A DNA stretch of 64,000 nt from Daphnia pulex (taxonomy: Eukaryota; Arthropoda; Branchiopoda; Diplostraca; Daphniidae), in the NCBI RefSeq assembly GCF_021134715.1, contig NC_060021.1, positions 6,076,001-6,140,000 on the forward strand, given 5' to 3'. The translations under genes were made by a program, and so were the position numbers. A model generated the notes under the pieces. That model did not search any database. It was not told where the DNA came from and saw only the letters and a list, made by a program, of their open reading frames with translations. This document shows positions 1 to 18,800 of this stretch, one piece after another (position 1 is the first letter of the stretch; each line of letters begins with the position of its first letter).

Positions 1-3886
<3,886 letters not shown>

Positions 3887-6800
3887 TCAGTCGACCAGTT
3901 CAACCAACCTGACGGGAGTGTTGTTGGCTGACAAAGATTGATGGCGAGACAGTGTCTGGTGAGAGAATTTCTGCGGAGGCTGCGCCAGCGTCTGTTTGCG
4001 TCTCTCCGAGCCGTGACGGGCGAGCACCGGCGACGTCGGCGTCGACTCGGAGCTCTCGCAGCCGTCGACTCCGTTGCTAGACGATCCAACGTTGTTGGGC
4101 GAGCGGATGCGGAACTGCGGCAATTTCAATTGAAAAGCCGAAAAGAGAGAGGACGTGACGGCCGGCGACTGCTGCTCCAATTTGTCAGAGTTGGCTCCAC
4201 GGTACCAAGATACCTCTGACACATCGATCGTATCAAACTGGTCCGACGGGATCCTCATCTATTTCGGTTACACACACAAAAGCAAACCAACGAATTAATC
4301 TCCAGTTTCCACGTCTCAGTGCGCTTGTTTCTTTTTTACCTTGGTACAGCATTTGGTGCAGATGGTCTGTCGGCAGAGTTTGCAGTTGTGCCACCACGAG
4401 CCAAAAACGGAGAAGCGAGTCTTTCGGCACACGAAGCAAACCTATTGTTTTTTGGTTCAGGAAATGCAAAAGCAAATGGTGGATGTAAATGCATGTCGAC
4501 AGCGAGTCAAACGTGTTCACCGGCACGGAAACGCTTTCAGGTTTTTTCTCTCCTGTCGTTTCCCTGCGAATTGTGGACTAAAAAAAAAACAGTTCAAAAT
4601 CAAAAGGGTACCAACCTTTCCGTTGGTGACGTCATCCTTGATGGACGAGTCTAGTGGCAGGTTGTCGAGCGATGCGGCCGTCAAGACCCGTCTCATGTGG
4701 ACCAGCTCTTCCAACGTGACCAATTTGCCCTGGACGACTTGCTGGAATTCCTTCGAGCGGACGAAATCATCCTGAAGGTGGCCGGCGTGAGTCGGCGAGC
4801 CGGGCGGCGAGTGAAGCGACGCAGAGGACGATGAAGTCGACGAAGACGGACCCGAGCAGGGCAACGATCCCGGCTGATCGCCTGAATGACATCAGTCAAA
4901 CGAAAAAATAATTAATTTTCAGATTTAAATTTGGATTGAGTTGAAAAAAAAACAAAACAAAAAGAGTCGACATACTTGAAAGGTTGGCTGGATTCAAAGT
5001 CATTCGGGGATCGGGCCCTTTGCGGCCGTAGGAACTGATTTGTGAATGCCTCTTGAGGAAAGGATTGCTGACGGTCCTTGTGAGAGGTGGGGGCAGGACG
5101 GTGAGACTGTGCCTCCTCGACGGCGACTCGTCTCGTTCTGTTATTTTTATTTTTTTATTATTATTTTTCCAAACATTTCATTCAGTTTCTTTCCCCTTTT
5201 GAAAATAAATAAAATGTAAATGAATTCAAACTCACGATGATGGAGTGGAATGCCAGAGTGGTCTCGACGTCTACAATCCATTTTGGAGTTGAGGGGAGTC
5301 GACGATTCCGATCTGGAACACGACGTGAACGGATCCGCCATGTAGTCGTAGCGTCTGGGTGGCGACGGAGGCGGCAGTTCCAGGTCTTCATCCTCTTCCA
5401 GTTCGTCGTGCAAATGATCGGCTTTCAATAATTTCCGCTTCGTTGGCGTCAGGATCGTGGCCGTCACATTCTCTGCAAATCACAATTTAAAAAACACACA
5501 AATTTGTCAAGTCGCTGTTAAAAAATCTTGGTCGACCGAAAATCAAGACAAAAAAAAAAACCTGGAACAGTTTCCAGAGGAGGGAAATCTTCATCCATTG
5601 GCTCTCAAATTAAACTCCTTAAAAAAAAAAAACCAGTTCTCGTCACCAAAGTAAGAAGTAGGCGACCGCACTGTGTGGAGAGGAAAACGCGACTGGATTT
5701 TAAAGTAAAAAAAAAAAGCGACGACAAATTTTCGCTTTTACGTGGGAGGAGAGAAGGAAAACTTTTGCGCCTTTCCAATGGTTGAGATGATTGAACTGCA
5801 ACCTGCAACCAAAGAGACAGTCGCATTCTCACACACACACAAGAGAGTAGCTACTTTAGCGGCAGCTGTAACCTACTTTCGTGTCGCCACTCGAGAGAGA
5901 GAGAAATCCGAAAATTGTGCACAGACATCTGGAGAGAGGCAGGAGCAGGGCCCCCAAGCCACACACGGTTTCCTTTTTGTGTTGTTGTTGTTTTCGTCTT
6001 ATTCTTCTTCTTCTTCTTTTTTTACTTTATGATTACTTTTGTGTTTCATTCCACATAATTATTGTTACGACGACGGCTGATGAAAGGGCCACTTTCTCTT
6101 TGCTCTTCTCCCCCCCACCACCAGTACGCGTGTGTCTAGTTGCGTATACTACTTCACTACTATTTGGACACGGTCGAGCATCATCTTCTGTGTTGATTCA
6201 TTTGTCGAAATCCTAGCTCCCAAGGTCTCGTAATCTACTGAACATCTCGGACTAATTAACATGTCAGCCACCCACTTGTCTAGTAAAAACCAACGCAACT
6301 CTCTCGCCATGGCTGGTGCCCATTTCGATACCCTTTCACTGCCCGCGCACACAACTAGTCGCCAGCTGCGCGTGTGTGTGTGTGTGGACTCTAATAACCT
6401 TGCAGATAGATTCGGCCTTCTCTTCTTGCAACTGGACGGATGGATGGAAATACGGTCCGTCGGTTCCGGACGACTAATCTCCGAGATTACCTCGCACGTT
6501 TCGATTCGCTCTCTCGGGCGCCATTGTCGTTGTTTTTTTTATATTGCCCTGATCTGATCTGCTCTGCTCTTTGCCATGTCGTCATAAACAATGACGACAA
6601 GAATCGCCCTTCCGGCTCATCCCCTAGTCGTACGCTGGTGGTACAAAAGGGGCAGCTGGAGTCTTTCATCTGTGTCCGTGTTACTAACCTGTCAGCTAGC
6701 TATTCCCCCATCAGCTTCTGCATTCTGTATTTTTATTTATTATTTCATGATCATGATCCATTTCACCACCAGCTAGCTACCCACCTCTTCGTTTATTTAT

Positions 6801-9800
6801 TTGTTTTCGTTCGCTTGATGCTGTTGTTATTGCCATGCCCTGCGGAGAAATTTCTAAAAAAACAAAAAAATACTATTGCCCTTCTTTCTTACTTTTCTAA
6901 CATTTTTCTTTTGGTTTTCTTTTCTTTTACACCCCTCTCGTAATTTCGTGCCTTAACAAATAAAATAAAATCGATCGTTCGATCTCTCCTATTTTTGTTA
7001 TTATTGTTTTTTTTTAGACTCACCTGTTCGGTTGACCAGGAGGCATCGAGTGGGCTTCAATTCCTTGGAATCGTGCTGCCGGATCGACTCCATGAGCAAC
7101 TCGACCGGCGTAGAAACACGACGAGCCAGCGGCCTCAGCTTCCTCTCCGACGCCTACGAATTAGCAAAGGAGAGAAAAACAAAACAAAAAGAAAAAAACA
7201 AATTAGCATGAAATGTAAATGTTTGAACTTCTGTTGTTGTTGTTGTTGTGGTTGTAGCTGCGGTTACCTTGCGGAGAGGTGGGCGAGATCGGATGAATTC
7301 CAGGATGACGGCGTGTGCGTCTTTCTTGACGCGGGGCGGAATGGTCCCATCCACCATGACCTGACGCAATTTGTAGCGTCTCGATCGGATGTCATCCATC
7401 ATCATCTCGTAGGGCGTCAGTTCGTATTCGTACGGTTTGCGGGCGCTTTCGCCTCCCGACGCCGACTTCAACTTTACCCCGTTACGCAGCTGACGGATCA
7501 CCTGCACCCACAATTTCGCCTGTCGTCCCAATGACAAAGCAAAAGATTAGAACTCGGAGGCAAAAGAAACAAAACGGTCGCCCACCACCCCACCACTTTC
7601 AAAAAGTCTAAACTGGCCTCGTGTGTCGTGTGCGACGGTCTACGTGTCGGCCGTGATGTGTCTATTTGCGGCCAGTGACGTGACCGTTTCCATCCTCTCG
7701 CATTTTGTTATTCTCAATCATGACATCACCCAGCACACCGACATTTTATTTTTTTTCCAAAAAAGAGTAAAGTTCCTTTTTTCTCTCTTCTTCTTTTTCT
7801 TCTTCTCTTTGTTCGGATATACGATCGAATAAACGAGCACGTTCATGACCGGCCATTTCCACCACCTACTCGAATTTCCCACCTTTTGGACCTGCCACGG
7901 CCGCTGGACTGTGGACCGTCTGATTTCAGAAACGAACCTGTGTCACCGCCGTTTTAGTATTTTCCATTCAAAATGAACCCCACGCCGGAGATGAATCATG
8001 CGGGCGCTCGCGCCTCATTCAAATTTCTTCTTCTCGGGGAAAATAAATAGAAACACACAAATTCCGGATATGAATAATAAAATGACGAAAAATGTTCTTT
8101 TCTCTTTTCTTCTCGCCTTCTTTTCATCCCTCTGAAAATAATTCAAAAATAAAAAAAAGGTGTGCGTCATGTTCTCTCTCTCCCCCATTCCAGCACCGTT
8201 GCTTTTAGGAATCTTTTTTGCCGCGCTTCCGGTGATGGATGATGTGAGGTCTTTTATTCTCTCCTTCTTTTTTGATTATTTCTACGTGTGTGTGTGTGTG
8301 TGTGTGGCTCTCGTTTGGATAAAGGGGCGATAAAGAAAAGAAGGAAATCAAGAACAAAAGGCTGTGAGACTCTACGATGGCATCAGTTGGAAGATGCCCA
8401 GTGCGCCTAGCCAGATGCCTTTCGACTTGTTCCAGCAGCGGCTGGGGCTGCAAGCAACAAGATGGATGGGGCAGGGTGTTTTGTACGGCACCTGAGGACG
8501 ACATTCCTCCGCTTCTCGCTTCTTTTTCTTTCTTCCAGGCTGTTGCCGACATCAGACCTCCCACCCTTCCCTATTGAATATCCATTTCAATAACCATAAA
8601 AGAAGATGGCCATAAAACACCCGAAGAAAATGCGGCCCAAAGTGGGAACAAGTTAACGGCTTCGACTCCCAAAATAGTCCACAAGGCGATTTCCCGTTTA
8701 ATCTCCAATCTCCTCCAAGGAACCGACGATCGCAATTACTTTAACGGGGAAGGGGGGGATAAGCAACTCGACATTTTCATTGCTGGAAACGGACCTTCTA
8801 TTTTTATTATTTTGTCGCTCAATTGAGAGAGAGACAGCCGCAACGACGAAACAACAAAGAGAGAGGGGGCAAAAGAGTCATCACGGAACAATAACAACCC
8901 AAAAAAGAATTTTAAAAAAAAGCACACAGAGAGTTTGTGATTTAATTTTTTGTTCGTTGGTTGGCTCATTCGTTCGGATGCGATCTCGACCCCCGCGTGA
9001 CCCAACCAACTCCACCCTTTTCCGGCCATTCCGATTTTCTATTCAAAATTCCCCCCGCCGTCTCTCTCTCTCTCCCCTCTCTTTCTGTCTGCGACTGTTT
9101 AATCCTACCGACCGAAACTCTTTTTTTTTCCTATTCTATTCCCTGTTTATTTTCGGAAATTTACTCTGTGACATGATGAAAAACTGACACACAAGAGGAG
9201 AAATAGACACAGAGGAACGGTTCAACGTCCCCTGGCAACGACGAGTCCCTTTTTCTCACAACACAAACATATGGGGGACAACGACTGGAACAACAACTAC
9301 TACTGGCAATGATAATCATAATCATTATTATCCTTATGATTCCCCCCCCCCCTTTTCTTCTCTGTAGAAACGTATACTGCGACTGCCACTATTTTATCTT
9401 CCTGCCCATAAGTTCCACCCATCCACCCACCTACCCCCGGTCGCCCAAGAGAAATCTCGGGCCCAAAAAACGACGACAACGATTTCCCCTCGATTGTGAC
9501 TTGTGCACACCAGTTACACATTGTACGCAGGAGAGACACACCAAGGTTACACGTTGGTTGAGGGTTAAATGTCAAATGTCAACCGAATATTTTTCTTATT
9601 TCTCCCCCCCCCGTCACCTTTTTATTCGATTATTTCCCTTGAAAAAAAAAGGGAAAAACTGTTTCACAAGACTTGCACTGCAACATCGGCGAGGGTAAAC
9701 CTCTGGTGCTCCGCGTGCCTTTTGGCGCTGCCAAAAGGTTAACCGCATCCACACGCTCCCGCGGCGCGCGTGAGACGCTGGCAACCTTTTATTACTTTCC

Positions 9801-12800
9801 GTCTCTCTCTCTCCCCCCAATCATGTTTCTCCGTCTCTCCTTTCTTCTCCTCATTTTCCCATTTTTTTCTTTTTTGTTTTGTTTGTCGGGTCTTCGACTT
9901 AAACATGTTTGTTTTGATGTACACATTCTCCTCCTCCTCCTTTTGCATCTGCGCCATCGTCTTCGGCCACCAGTTTCTTAATAATCGCCAGAGTTACTTA
10001 CCCAGTCGGCCAGATGGAGTTCCGTCAGCTCATGCGAATGGGTTTCGGATTTGTTGTTTCTCAGTTCCCGCCAATCCTCAGGTGCTGCCGTTCCAGAAAA
10101 GTAAAAGAAAAAAGAATTAGAATTAGAAGAAAAAAGAAGAAGATTGTAGGTCAAATAATCAAAGCGGGAGCGGAACACGAGGGGCCATGAATAAAACATG
10201 AAACGAGATTATGGGAGAAGGAGGAGGATGATGATGGTGATGATACCTGATGAGACTTTGACGAGAAAGTCTGAAAACTCGAGCGTCTCGGCGACGAGGG
10301 CGCGGCAAACGGCTCGAAAATGGGCGTCCGCCTGGTTCGACGAAGCTGTGCTGCTGATTTGCATGCGACACCGCTGGGCAACGTCACATAGAAAAAAAGA
10401 TAACAAACAAACAAAAAAAGGAGTTAAAAGAAACTCAAACAAAATCAGACCGACTTTTTATGTCAATCCACACAGAGTCAGAATTTTCTCCGACAAAAAT
10501 AGAAAAAAGGTTAAAAAAAAGAAGAAACAAACATGAAAAGGTAGCCCAAATAAGTCGAGCGCGCAAGTCAAGTCGAATCTCCTCGGGTTGTGTAATTTTG
10601 TTGGTTGCCTTTCAATGCTGGACCACGTCCGGATTAGAAAGAAAAAACAGCGGGCGGTTCTATAACCCACACTCGACAGACAGAGATGGACGAGGTCCAC
10701 ATCAAAAGCCAAGCTATAACGTGCGTCGACAAAGAATGCGCGAGCAGCTGCTGCCACACGGCCGCTCTTCTTCTTCTCCTAATGCGGCAATTTTTTGTTC
10801 TTCTTTCCTTTCCATTTTTTTTTCTTTTTGCCTTCAGAAAGTTGAAGAAAGTAAATGACGGGCCGGACAGCAGTCAGAAAGAGAAGAAGAGAGCAACGCA
10901 CTTGAACCCCGAGAAACATTAACTGGCCCTGTGCTTCGTGCCATCTGGGCACCGAGGGGATATAACTTTAACTAACTATCTGGTTAGCTTGGCAAGGGCT
11001 TCTTCTTTCATCTTCTCTCTTTCCCGGATGGACAATCACTATGGCGCTTTGCCTCTTTATCTACTTCACTAGACGATTAAGATTATGGGGGAGACCTTCT
11101 ACTTCTTCTTTCTTTCTTTGAAAAAATGAGACGCACCTGTTACACTTTTGAACTTCACCTTCACGTCGCCCCCCTGGAGTTGCAGGCACACACTCACGCC
11201 GGCATTTTGAGCAGCCCATTTGAATGAAGCGAAACGGGAGATGAGGTGGGCACAGATGACATCACCCACACACACAGGAGGATCTTGTTCTCTCTCCCCT
11301 TGGGTTGTTGGTTCGTTCGTTTGATTTCTCTCGTGAGCCGAGGAAAAAATGACGCCACCACACGGATTCATTGACAAACCAAAAGGGAAAACGCGCAACG
11401 ATTTTGCGCCGCCGAAAGATGAAAAAGAAAAGAGAAAAACGTGTCGCACACGCGCGAATAAAAGTTGGGGAGAAAAGAGAAAAGTATTGTATCAGTTTCC
11501 AGCCATCTCTTCTTCGTGTCTCCACCTTTCCCCCTCCCCCCTTGTTGATTATGTAAATGCGAAATATCTCTTTGGAATATTAAACAGCGCACATTCTCTT
11601 CCTCGGTCCACCACAGGATCCATTTCCGGAATGAACGATGGATGGACCGTCGGATGGATGGATGGAGAGAAAGCAACAAACCGTCGCCCGGGAGATCAGA
11701 TAACAACAACATCAGCACACATTTCATTATTCCCCCTGCCGTCATGGCCGTTTTTGGCTATTGGCGTAGGAAAAGAAATAAAGAAAAAGAAGAAGAAAAA
11801 AAAAAAAAGACTAGTATGCAAATATCCCATCGGATTGATCCGACAGCAGCTCCAAAAATATTTTAATTTTAAAAAAGGAGAGAGAGAGAGAGAGCCAATG
11901 GCGAAATAGTTGAGGGTTTCATTCCTTGAGAAAAACCAAACCAAACAAAAAAATGATTCCATTCCCTGTTGGCGTGTTTAGTTCACCAGTGAGCCCGTTT
12001 CTACTCTCGTTTTCACGTTCCCTTCACGTATAACTAATAAGAGGAGTAATGGGGCGGCATTTCCGCGTTCGACTCGCGAGGGTCACAGCCAAGAATAAAA
12101 CATTCCTTGGAAATGATTTAAAAGGAGGAAGCCCAAAATCGGATGGAGCCTTCCATCGGAATCGGAGGAACAAAAATACCCAAGGAGAGGCGGAAGAGGC
12201 GGACGGCCAATGGATGGATCCACCGGAGAAGGTCCAAGAAAAAATGAAATAAAAAATAAAAAAAACCTGTCCCGTCCTTGCCTAAAGCTACCAACATCAT
12301 AAAAGATAATGACCACCCACCGAAAGGCTTCATCAAGTGAACGCCAAGATGAAGAAGTGGCCAGCCATCAGCGGGTGGTGGGTTTTTATACTCTGAGTCG
12401 TCTTTTCTCTTCTTCTTCTTCTTCTCTTTTTGGGACGACGATGCTTACCAATCGCAATCAAATTTTTAACTGGAAAATTTCGATATTATTCTGGTGATGA
12501 CGCCTTGAGGCTCCCCAGGTGGATAAAAAGCAACGACCAAGAAGACGGGCGACGACGACGATGACGACAATCCGTTCACGTCTATTTAGGGGGAGGGAGT
12601 TCCGGGACCATTTCCCGAGAAATTGAGAACAAATAAGAAAATGAAAAGAAAACTCGACCGACTTTGGATTGTTTGAGGAGGAGAGCCATTGTCGACATCG
12701 GTTGCCGTGTCCATTATTAATTCAACAGCACCACAATTTTCAATGGAAGGCCGTGATGGGGGTATTCTTTTACGTTTCAACGTTGCCACTTTGGGCCAGC

Positions 12801-15800
12801 CAACAAGTGAACCTAACCCTTATTAGAACGGCGGATAATTTGATTGATCTTGTTTCTTTTCTCTCTTCTCTCTTTCTTTCTTTTCACAAGGTTTTTTTCG
12901 TTTGCATTTTTGACGGTCGTTTCCTCATTGTCCGTCCGTCCGTGTCCATTCCATTCCCGCTCCGTAACGCTCCATCGTCCCTTTTATTATTTCGCCTATT
13001 TAAAAAGATGACGGTCAATTTGAACACACGGCCCCCTTCAAATTGCCTCGAGCCCAAACCAAAATCTACTCTCTCAACTCTTTTTTTTTTCCATTAAACA
13101 TTTTTCTTCTTCTTTTTTCTTATTTAGTCCTCATTTTTCTCTCTCTCTCTCTCTATCTCTCTTTAACCAAAAAAATAATAATCTCGAAGGCAACCGCCGT
13201 CAGAGTCGGTCACGATCCGTTGAACAAAATAAAACCCCCATTTTCTTTCCTTCAAATCATTTTCGAAAATGAGATTTTCGCTGCTTGTCCATTGGCACAG
13301 ACAACAAACAAGCAGGCAGCAATACACACGCACCGGCTCTGCCTGCCTGTCCCTGTGTGTGCTATGGTGGGCTACTAACGCGTGTAAGATCGATAGCCAC
13401 AGCCACCATTTTCACGCTCCTATTTCTTATTTAATGTCAGATTGACTATGCGGCAGGCCGGCCCGCGTCACTGAGCACAATCTCAAGCGCAAAATCTTGA
13501 CAAAGGGACGGCACCCAAAAAGTAAAATAAAATAAAATAGTCAAAAATGCCGTTTCACTACAAAATTCGCCCTTTCTCTCTCTCTCTTCCGCCATGACCA
13601 AAATGAAAAACAAAAATGTAGGATTCAGAAAACAAAATAAGACGCAAAAAAATGTAAGCGAAAAGCGCCCACACACGAACTCCTCTCCTTCATTCGAAAT
13701 TCTTTGCACGAAAATTTCCGTTTACTGCCCGCGCTCACATAAACATTTCATCTTTTTCCCCGATTTTGGAATCCCCACCCCCTCCTGTTTTGTTTCTTTT
13801 TTCTATCAAATAAAAATGGTGTGTGTGTGGTTAACAATCCGGTTTTTGTGATGTACTATAAAAAGGACCTGGACAAACATGGCAAAGAGAAGTAAATTGG
13901 CGAGTTTGTTTTTCTCATTGTCTCTCCATATGAAAATATGGAAACGCCTTTTTGGGCTGACAAGAAGAAGAAACAAACAAAAAAAAGTGTCAACTCGAAC
14001 AAGACGAGACAAAAGAAAAAATATTCAAATATTTAGCGAGCTGATGTCAATCTGACTCGACTACCGTCCCGAGAGTAGTCGTGTCGTCGACAAATAATAA
14101 AAGCACTTTGCCCGTTTGTGCTGTTTGCTCGTGGACGACTCGAGTCGAGTCACGCCCTTCGTGACATTTCAAAAAAATGGCAAAAACACGGGTCGATACG
14201 AATTTACACGAGAGAGAAAAGAAAAAAGAAAAAAAGGAACTTACATCCATGACGTGCGATAATGACGTCATCGCGGAGGCGGCAGCAGCAGCCGCAGCGA
14301 CGGCGGCAGAGGCGCTGGAAGAGGAAGTCGTCGATGTGGAAGAGACGGAAGCTGCTGCCGCCGCCGCTGCAGAATCTTCGGCTTCACCGGAATCCTGTTC
14401 GATGCCTTCATCCTCGGCCGACTGGCATTCACCTTCATCTACGAAAAAAGCAGAAAATGAAAGAAATGGTTAAGTTACAAGTTCAGCGTTTGTGGTCGAC
14501 ATTTATTTATCATTTCCCCGAATAGGAAACAATCGACACAATGGACACACATCAGAGTCAAGGTGGCCGGAAGTCGAAAATTGATATTACGGCCATTTGT
14601 CAATCGAGCCAAAAATTAGATAACAAGGAAAAGAAACGATATGAATTGGTTGCTGTTGTGTTACGCAGGGGGATTGGCGCGAGTAACACGATAATAATGG
14701 CGGCCAATTCCAATGACGTCAGCCAGCAGCAGTTAAAAAGGGAAAGAAAAAGCAACCAAAAAGAAAAGAGTCGAGTGGGATCGATACTGTTCTACTACAC
14801 ACGCCCCGACCACGGCCATTACAACAACAACAACAACAACAACAAGGGCCAACAATGACAACCGAACAGAACTACTACATCGCTTTCCATTCCGTGATTG
14901 TAGTTGACATGGAGAAAGAAAGAAAAAAGAAAAGAACTTTCCAAAATGTTTGTCGCGAAAATCAAATGTTTTCATTGTCCCGCGTGTGTCACGGCGCCCA
15001 CCTTCAAACGCAACAACAGAAAAAAAAATGTTTTTGGCGGACGAGGGGGAAGGAGAAAAACCCGACTTGGACAGCATCCAGTAGCAGCGTGTCCACCAGA
15101 ACCAGGTAACAACCACCACCACAAAAAAAAAGAAAAAATTCCACACGCTGCATCCTCATCATCCCACTACGCACATTACTCCCTCGGTCTCTCGGCCGTT
15201 TCATTTTTTTCTTTTTTTCTTTCTTTCTCTTTCGTGAACGAACCAACGAATTGGAGAAAGTTGCCGAGAAAATTGACCGAGAGACTTTCTCTTTTTCCAT
15301 CCCAAAAAACGAAAAGAGTCAAAAGAATAATAATCAGGGGGGGGAGAATAGAAATAGAATCTATAGCTGCGCACAATATAAAGGGATAGCAAGCAAGGGG
15401 GGTTAGAATGTTTTCAACACTTTCACACGCAAGAGAGCATGGGGCGCCGGTGGAGCGGGTCCGCTGTTGATCGCCGATCGATAACTCATTTCGACCAATC
15501 ATCCTCGCACCCGAAAAACCACACAAAACACACCATCACCACACCACCACGTGTTTTCCCCTCCCAAAACAACCAACTCCAACCATATCCGCAAACAACT
15601 TTTCTTGTCGGATGGACTTGTATTCGGCCGTGGTTCTAAATTTAGTCCAAAGATACGAGAGTCGTGATCACGGCGAAAAAAAAAATAAAAATAAAAAAAT
15701 TTGTAATTTCAGTTGTGTCCGTTGCAAGGCCGGGCAAACTGCTCTTCATCATCATCATCCAACATTCTCTCTTTTATTCTTTGAAACCTAACGGCCATTT

Positions 15801-18800
15801 GCTTATGCGCGTCCCTCTCCAGCTTCTCCCATCTACCCCGTCCCAGAACTGAACCTGAGCAACAAAAATAAAAAAGAAGAAAGAAAAAAGAATAACCTGA
15901 GACTCTTGTGAGTCTCCTCCGCTGGTCGTCCTCCCCTTCCACTCCATTGGAGAAAGAAGAAGAGGAATGTAGGTCACGCTTCCCCTCCCGGCCGGCCGGT
16001 CCACGTCTCTTTCTCTCCACTGGCCACAATGGACACGGCACAGCACAGCACATTTTCTTTCTTTCTTTCTTTTCTCCAGCATTTCTTTTTTTCTTCTTCT
16101 TCTTCTCCCCGTCGACTATTCAATACTACACACACACACCTGACACACACTCGTTTTTCTCCTCCAAAGATATTTATTTCTCCTCCCTCCTTCTTCTTCC
16201 TCCTCTTTTCTTCTTGTTTTCTTTTTTTCTCACAAATTTTTGGTTATTTTATTTATTGGTAGATATTTCCTCGGAGATAACCGACCAAACTTTTTCCTTC
16301 GGCAAAAGAAAGGGAAGAGAAGGTGAAGGGGAGAAGAAGAAGAAAAAGAAGAAGAAAAAGGAGGAGGGAATATAGCGTTTGACGTGAAAACTCATCAAAC
16401 CGTTCAAAAGATCACTATCGAACGAACGAAACCCCTGGCTCGGGCTGCTGTCCCTGTCGCTGTCCCTATGCAAATCAGTTTGAGCTGAAGGAGAGGGGCG
16501 GGAGGAGAGAGAAAAAGAAAAAAGGGCAAAAAGGAACAACAACAGGAAGGCTGATGACGGCAGCGTCGTGATGTATCGTCATGACCTTTCCAACGCATAT
16601 TAAAAAACATTTTCTTTTTCCCCCCTTTTGATTCTCCTATATGGAAACTCGTGTATATTTTTACCCCCTTTTTACCTTGGCGTCTCTCCGACATCCGGAT
16701 GGAAACGAACGGAGAGAAGCAACAGCATTTTTATTTATTATTTTTTGTTGTTGTACAAAATGTGCGTCTAGTACGGCGTCTACTTCACCTGGGAGGAGAT
16801 GAAATGCATCACGAGAGAATGTGGAAGGAGATGAGGAAGACAAAAAAAAAAAAGAGCCCAAAGACTCCACCTCCTCGGCTCCTCTTGGAACCAGCCAGGA
16901 GCCCCAACTACGCGCGACTACGACGAGGAGAGCCACCAAGTCCATATTCAGGTGCAAAACAAGGTGGGCACCTACGAACCTTATAAGGCTTTGTTCACAA
17001 CCAAATAAAAGCCCAAAGGTCCGTCCGTCCGTCCGACGGTCCGTTCCATTACAAGAAAAACACAGAGACTAAAAGGCAACACAACTACAAGGAGGAGGAA
17101 TAAGGGGGTACACACACACAGGTGGTCATTCCATCCCATTCCGGACCGTTTTGTGCCTTCACCTCCCCCTCCACCTTCTTCTTGCAAAGTTAACAAAAAA
17201 GAAAAAAGTAAAAAAAAAGATCATCACATCCAAAACTCGTAGGTTGTTCTTGTGTGGTGTGGTGAAAAATATCTATCAGTTGATTTAATCTCTCGGCTCG
17301 GTCAAAAAGAGACTCTCGACTCTCATTGTCTTTTTTTCTTTTCTCATGAAAATTTCGGTCAAAAGGTTATCCCGGAGAGACTCGTCTTTTCTCGCATAAA
17401 AATCCGTGCAGAAAACTCATCAACTCGACTCCGACATTTGCCCACGCATTTCAACTAATAAAAAAGGGGCCCTTCTTTTCTTTCTTCTTCTTTTTATCGA
17501 CAGCAAATTCTTTCGAGTACAACAACAACAACTATAATCCGTCGCCCCTTTGAGACTCTTCCTGGACTGCCATGCCGAATCGATGGATGGATAATAAACT
17601 GACCATTTGTTTTTGTTTTCTTTTGTGGTTCTTCCTGAACGAAAAAGGCGTGGACTGAGTTTAAAAAAAGAAAAAGGAGAGAGAGGAGGAAGGGGGGAGG
17701 ATTACATCGGCACGCGAAAAATATTTGACTTTTTAACGAAGATAGAAAAGGTGGAAAATTCCCCCCGCCGCGTTGATGTCGTTATCTCTCTCGTGAGCGC
17801 GTCCGTTTTATGTCAAAACGATATGACGACGATGACCTCACCGCCTTTGCTAATAAGTCTTCCTTTCCTTGTTTTGTTTATTCTTCTTCTGCTTATCAGA
17901 CTGACGTCAAATTTCAAAATATGAAAAAAAACCGACTATATAACACAACCGTCACTCCCCGTCAGGTGCCAGACTTGAAAAAACACGGAACCACTTATTT
18001 TATGATGACGAAACTGTTGTCGACTCGCTCGACTTGCGGCGGTGGATTCAAGGTAGAACAAGACAACAACAACAACAAAAGAAAAAAAGAGCCAGACTTA
18101 CCGGCCGACGTGAGGAAGTCAATCATTTGCTCCAGGTCGGGACTGAGGATGTTCTGCTCGTTTTGTTTGCAGCCGTAGTCCAGCGCCTCGTAGAGGGCCC
18201 AGCCCAGTCCCGAGACCAACTATTGAAAATAGACAAAAAGAAGAAGAAGAATTATTTCAAGGTCGCATTGGCAATGTATAAAACAAGAAAAACAAGTAGA
18301 GCAGACGGACCTGGAGGTGCCCAAAACAGAATAAAGAAGGAAAAGAAATGGAGAGATTTCAAGGTGAAAAAGTGATTCAACTGTGTAATAATGGAATCAA
18401 AAGCGCCATTTCCGACGATTCCGAGGTCACCACACAAGCGAAAAGAGAGCGAAACGACCCAAAAAATAGAAAATAAAACAAAAAGAAGAAGAAAGACACT
18501 AAACATGATTAAACTAACGTAAAAACCACCACGACGGGGCCAAGCGCGCCAACCACAGCAGCACGGGATTCTCTCCATCATTTCACGGCAACAATTCGAA
18601 AATGTTGAAATGGCTGTTGCCGTTGTTTCTTTTTTCCACGGTCTGACGATTTCACACACACACACAGGTCACGAGGTTGTGTCTATTCGACCTCAGACGC
18701 CTATCGTTTCGGGGGCCCTGGCCGGGAGGAGGTCAACGGCTAGAACGAACCATCGTACGAACGAACGAAAAAAGCTACACAGTAACAGAAAACCCACGAG

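Noticed and set aside
14262-14525. Plus-strand Gln/Arg-rich frames
   Set aside because: Antisense shadow of the alanine-rich spire exon.
15000-15110. Possible spire exon fragment ([15 protein letters not shown])
   Set aside because: The exons at 14245-14438 and 10247-10373 already connect the KIND domain in frame without it.
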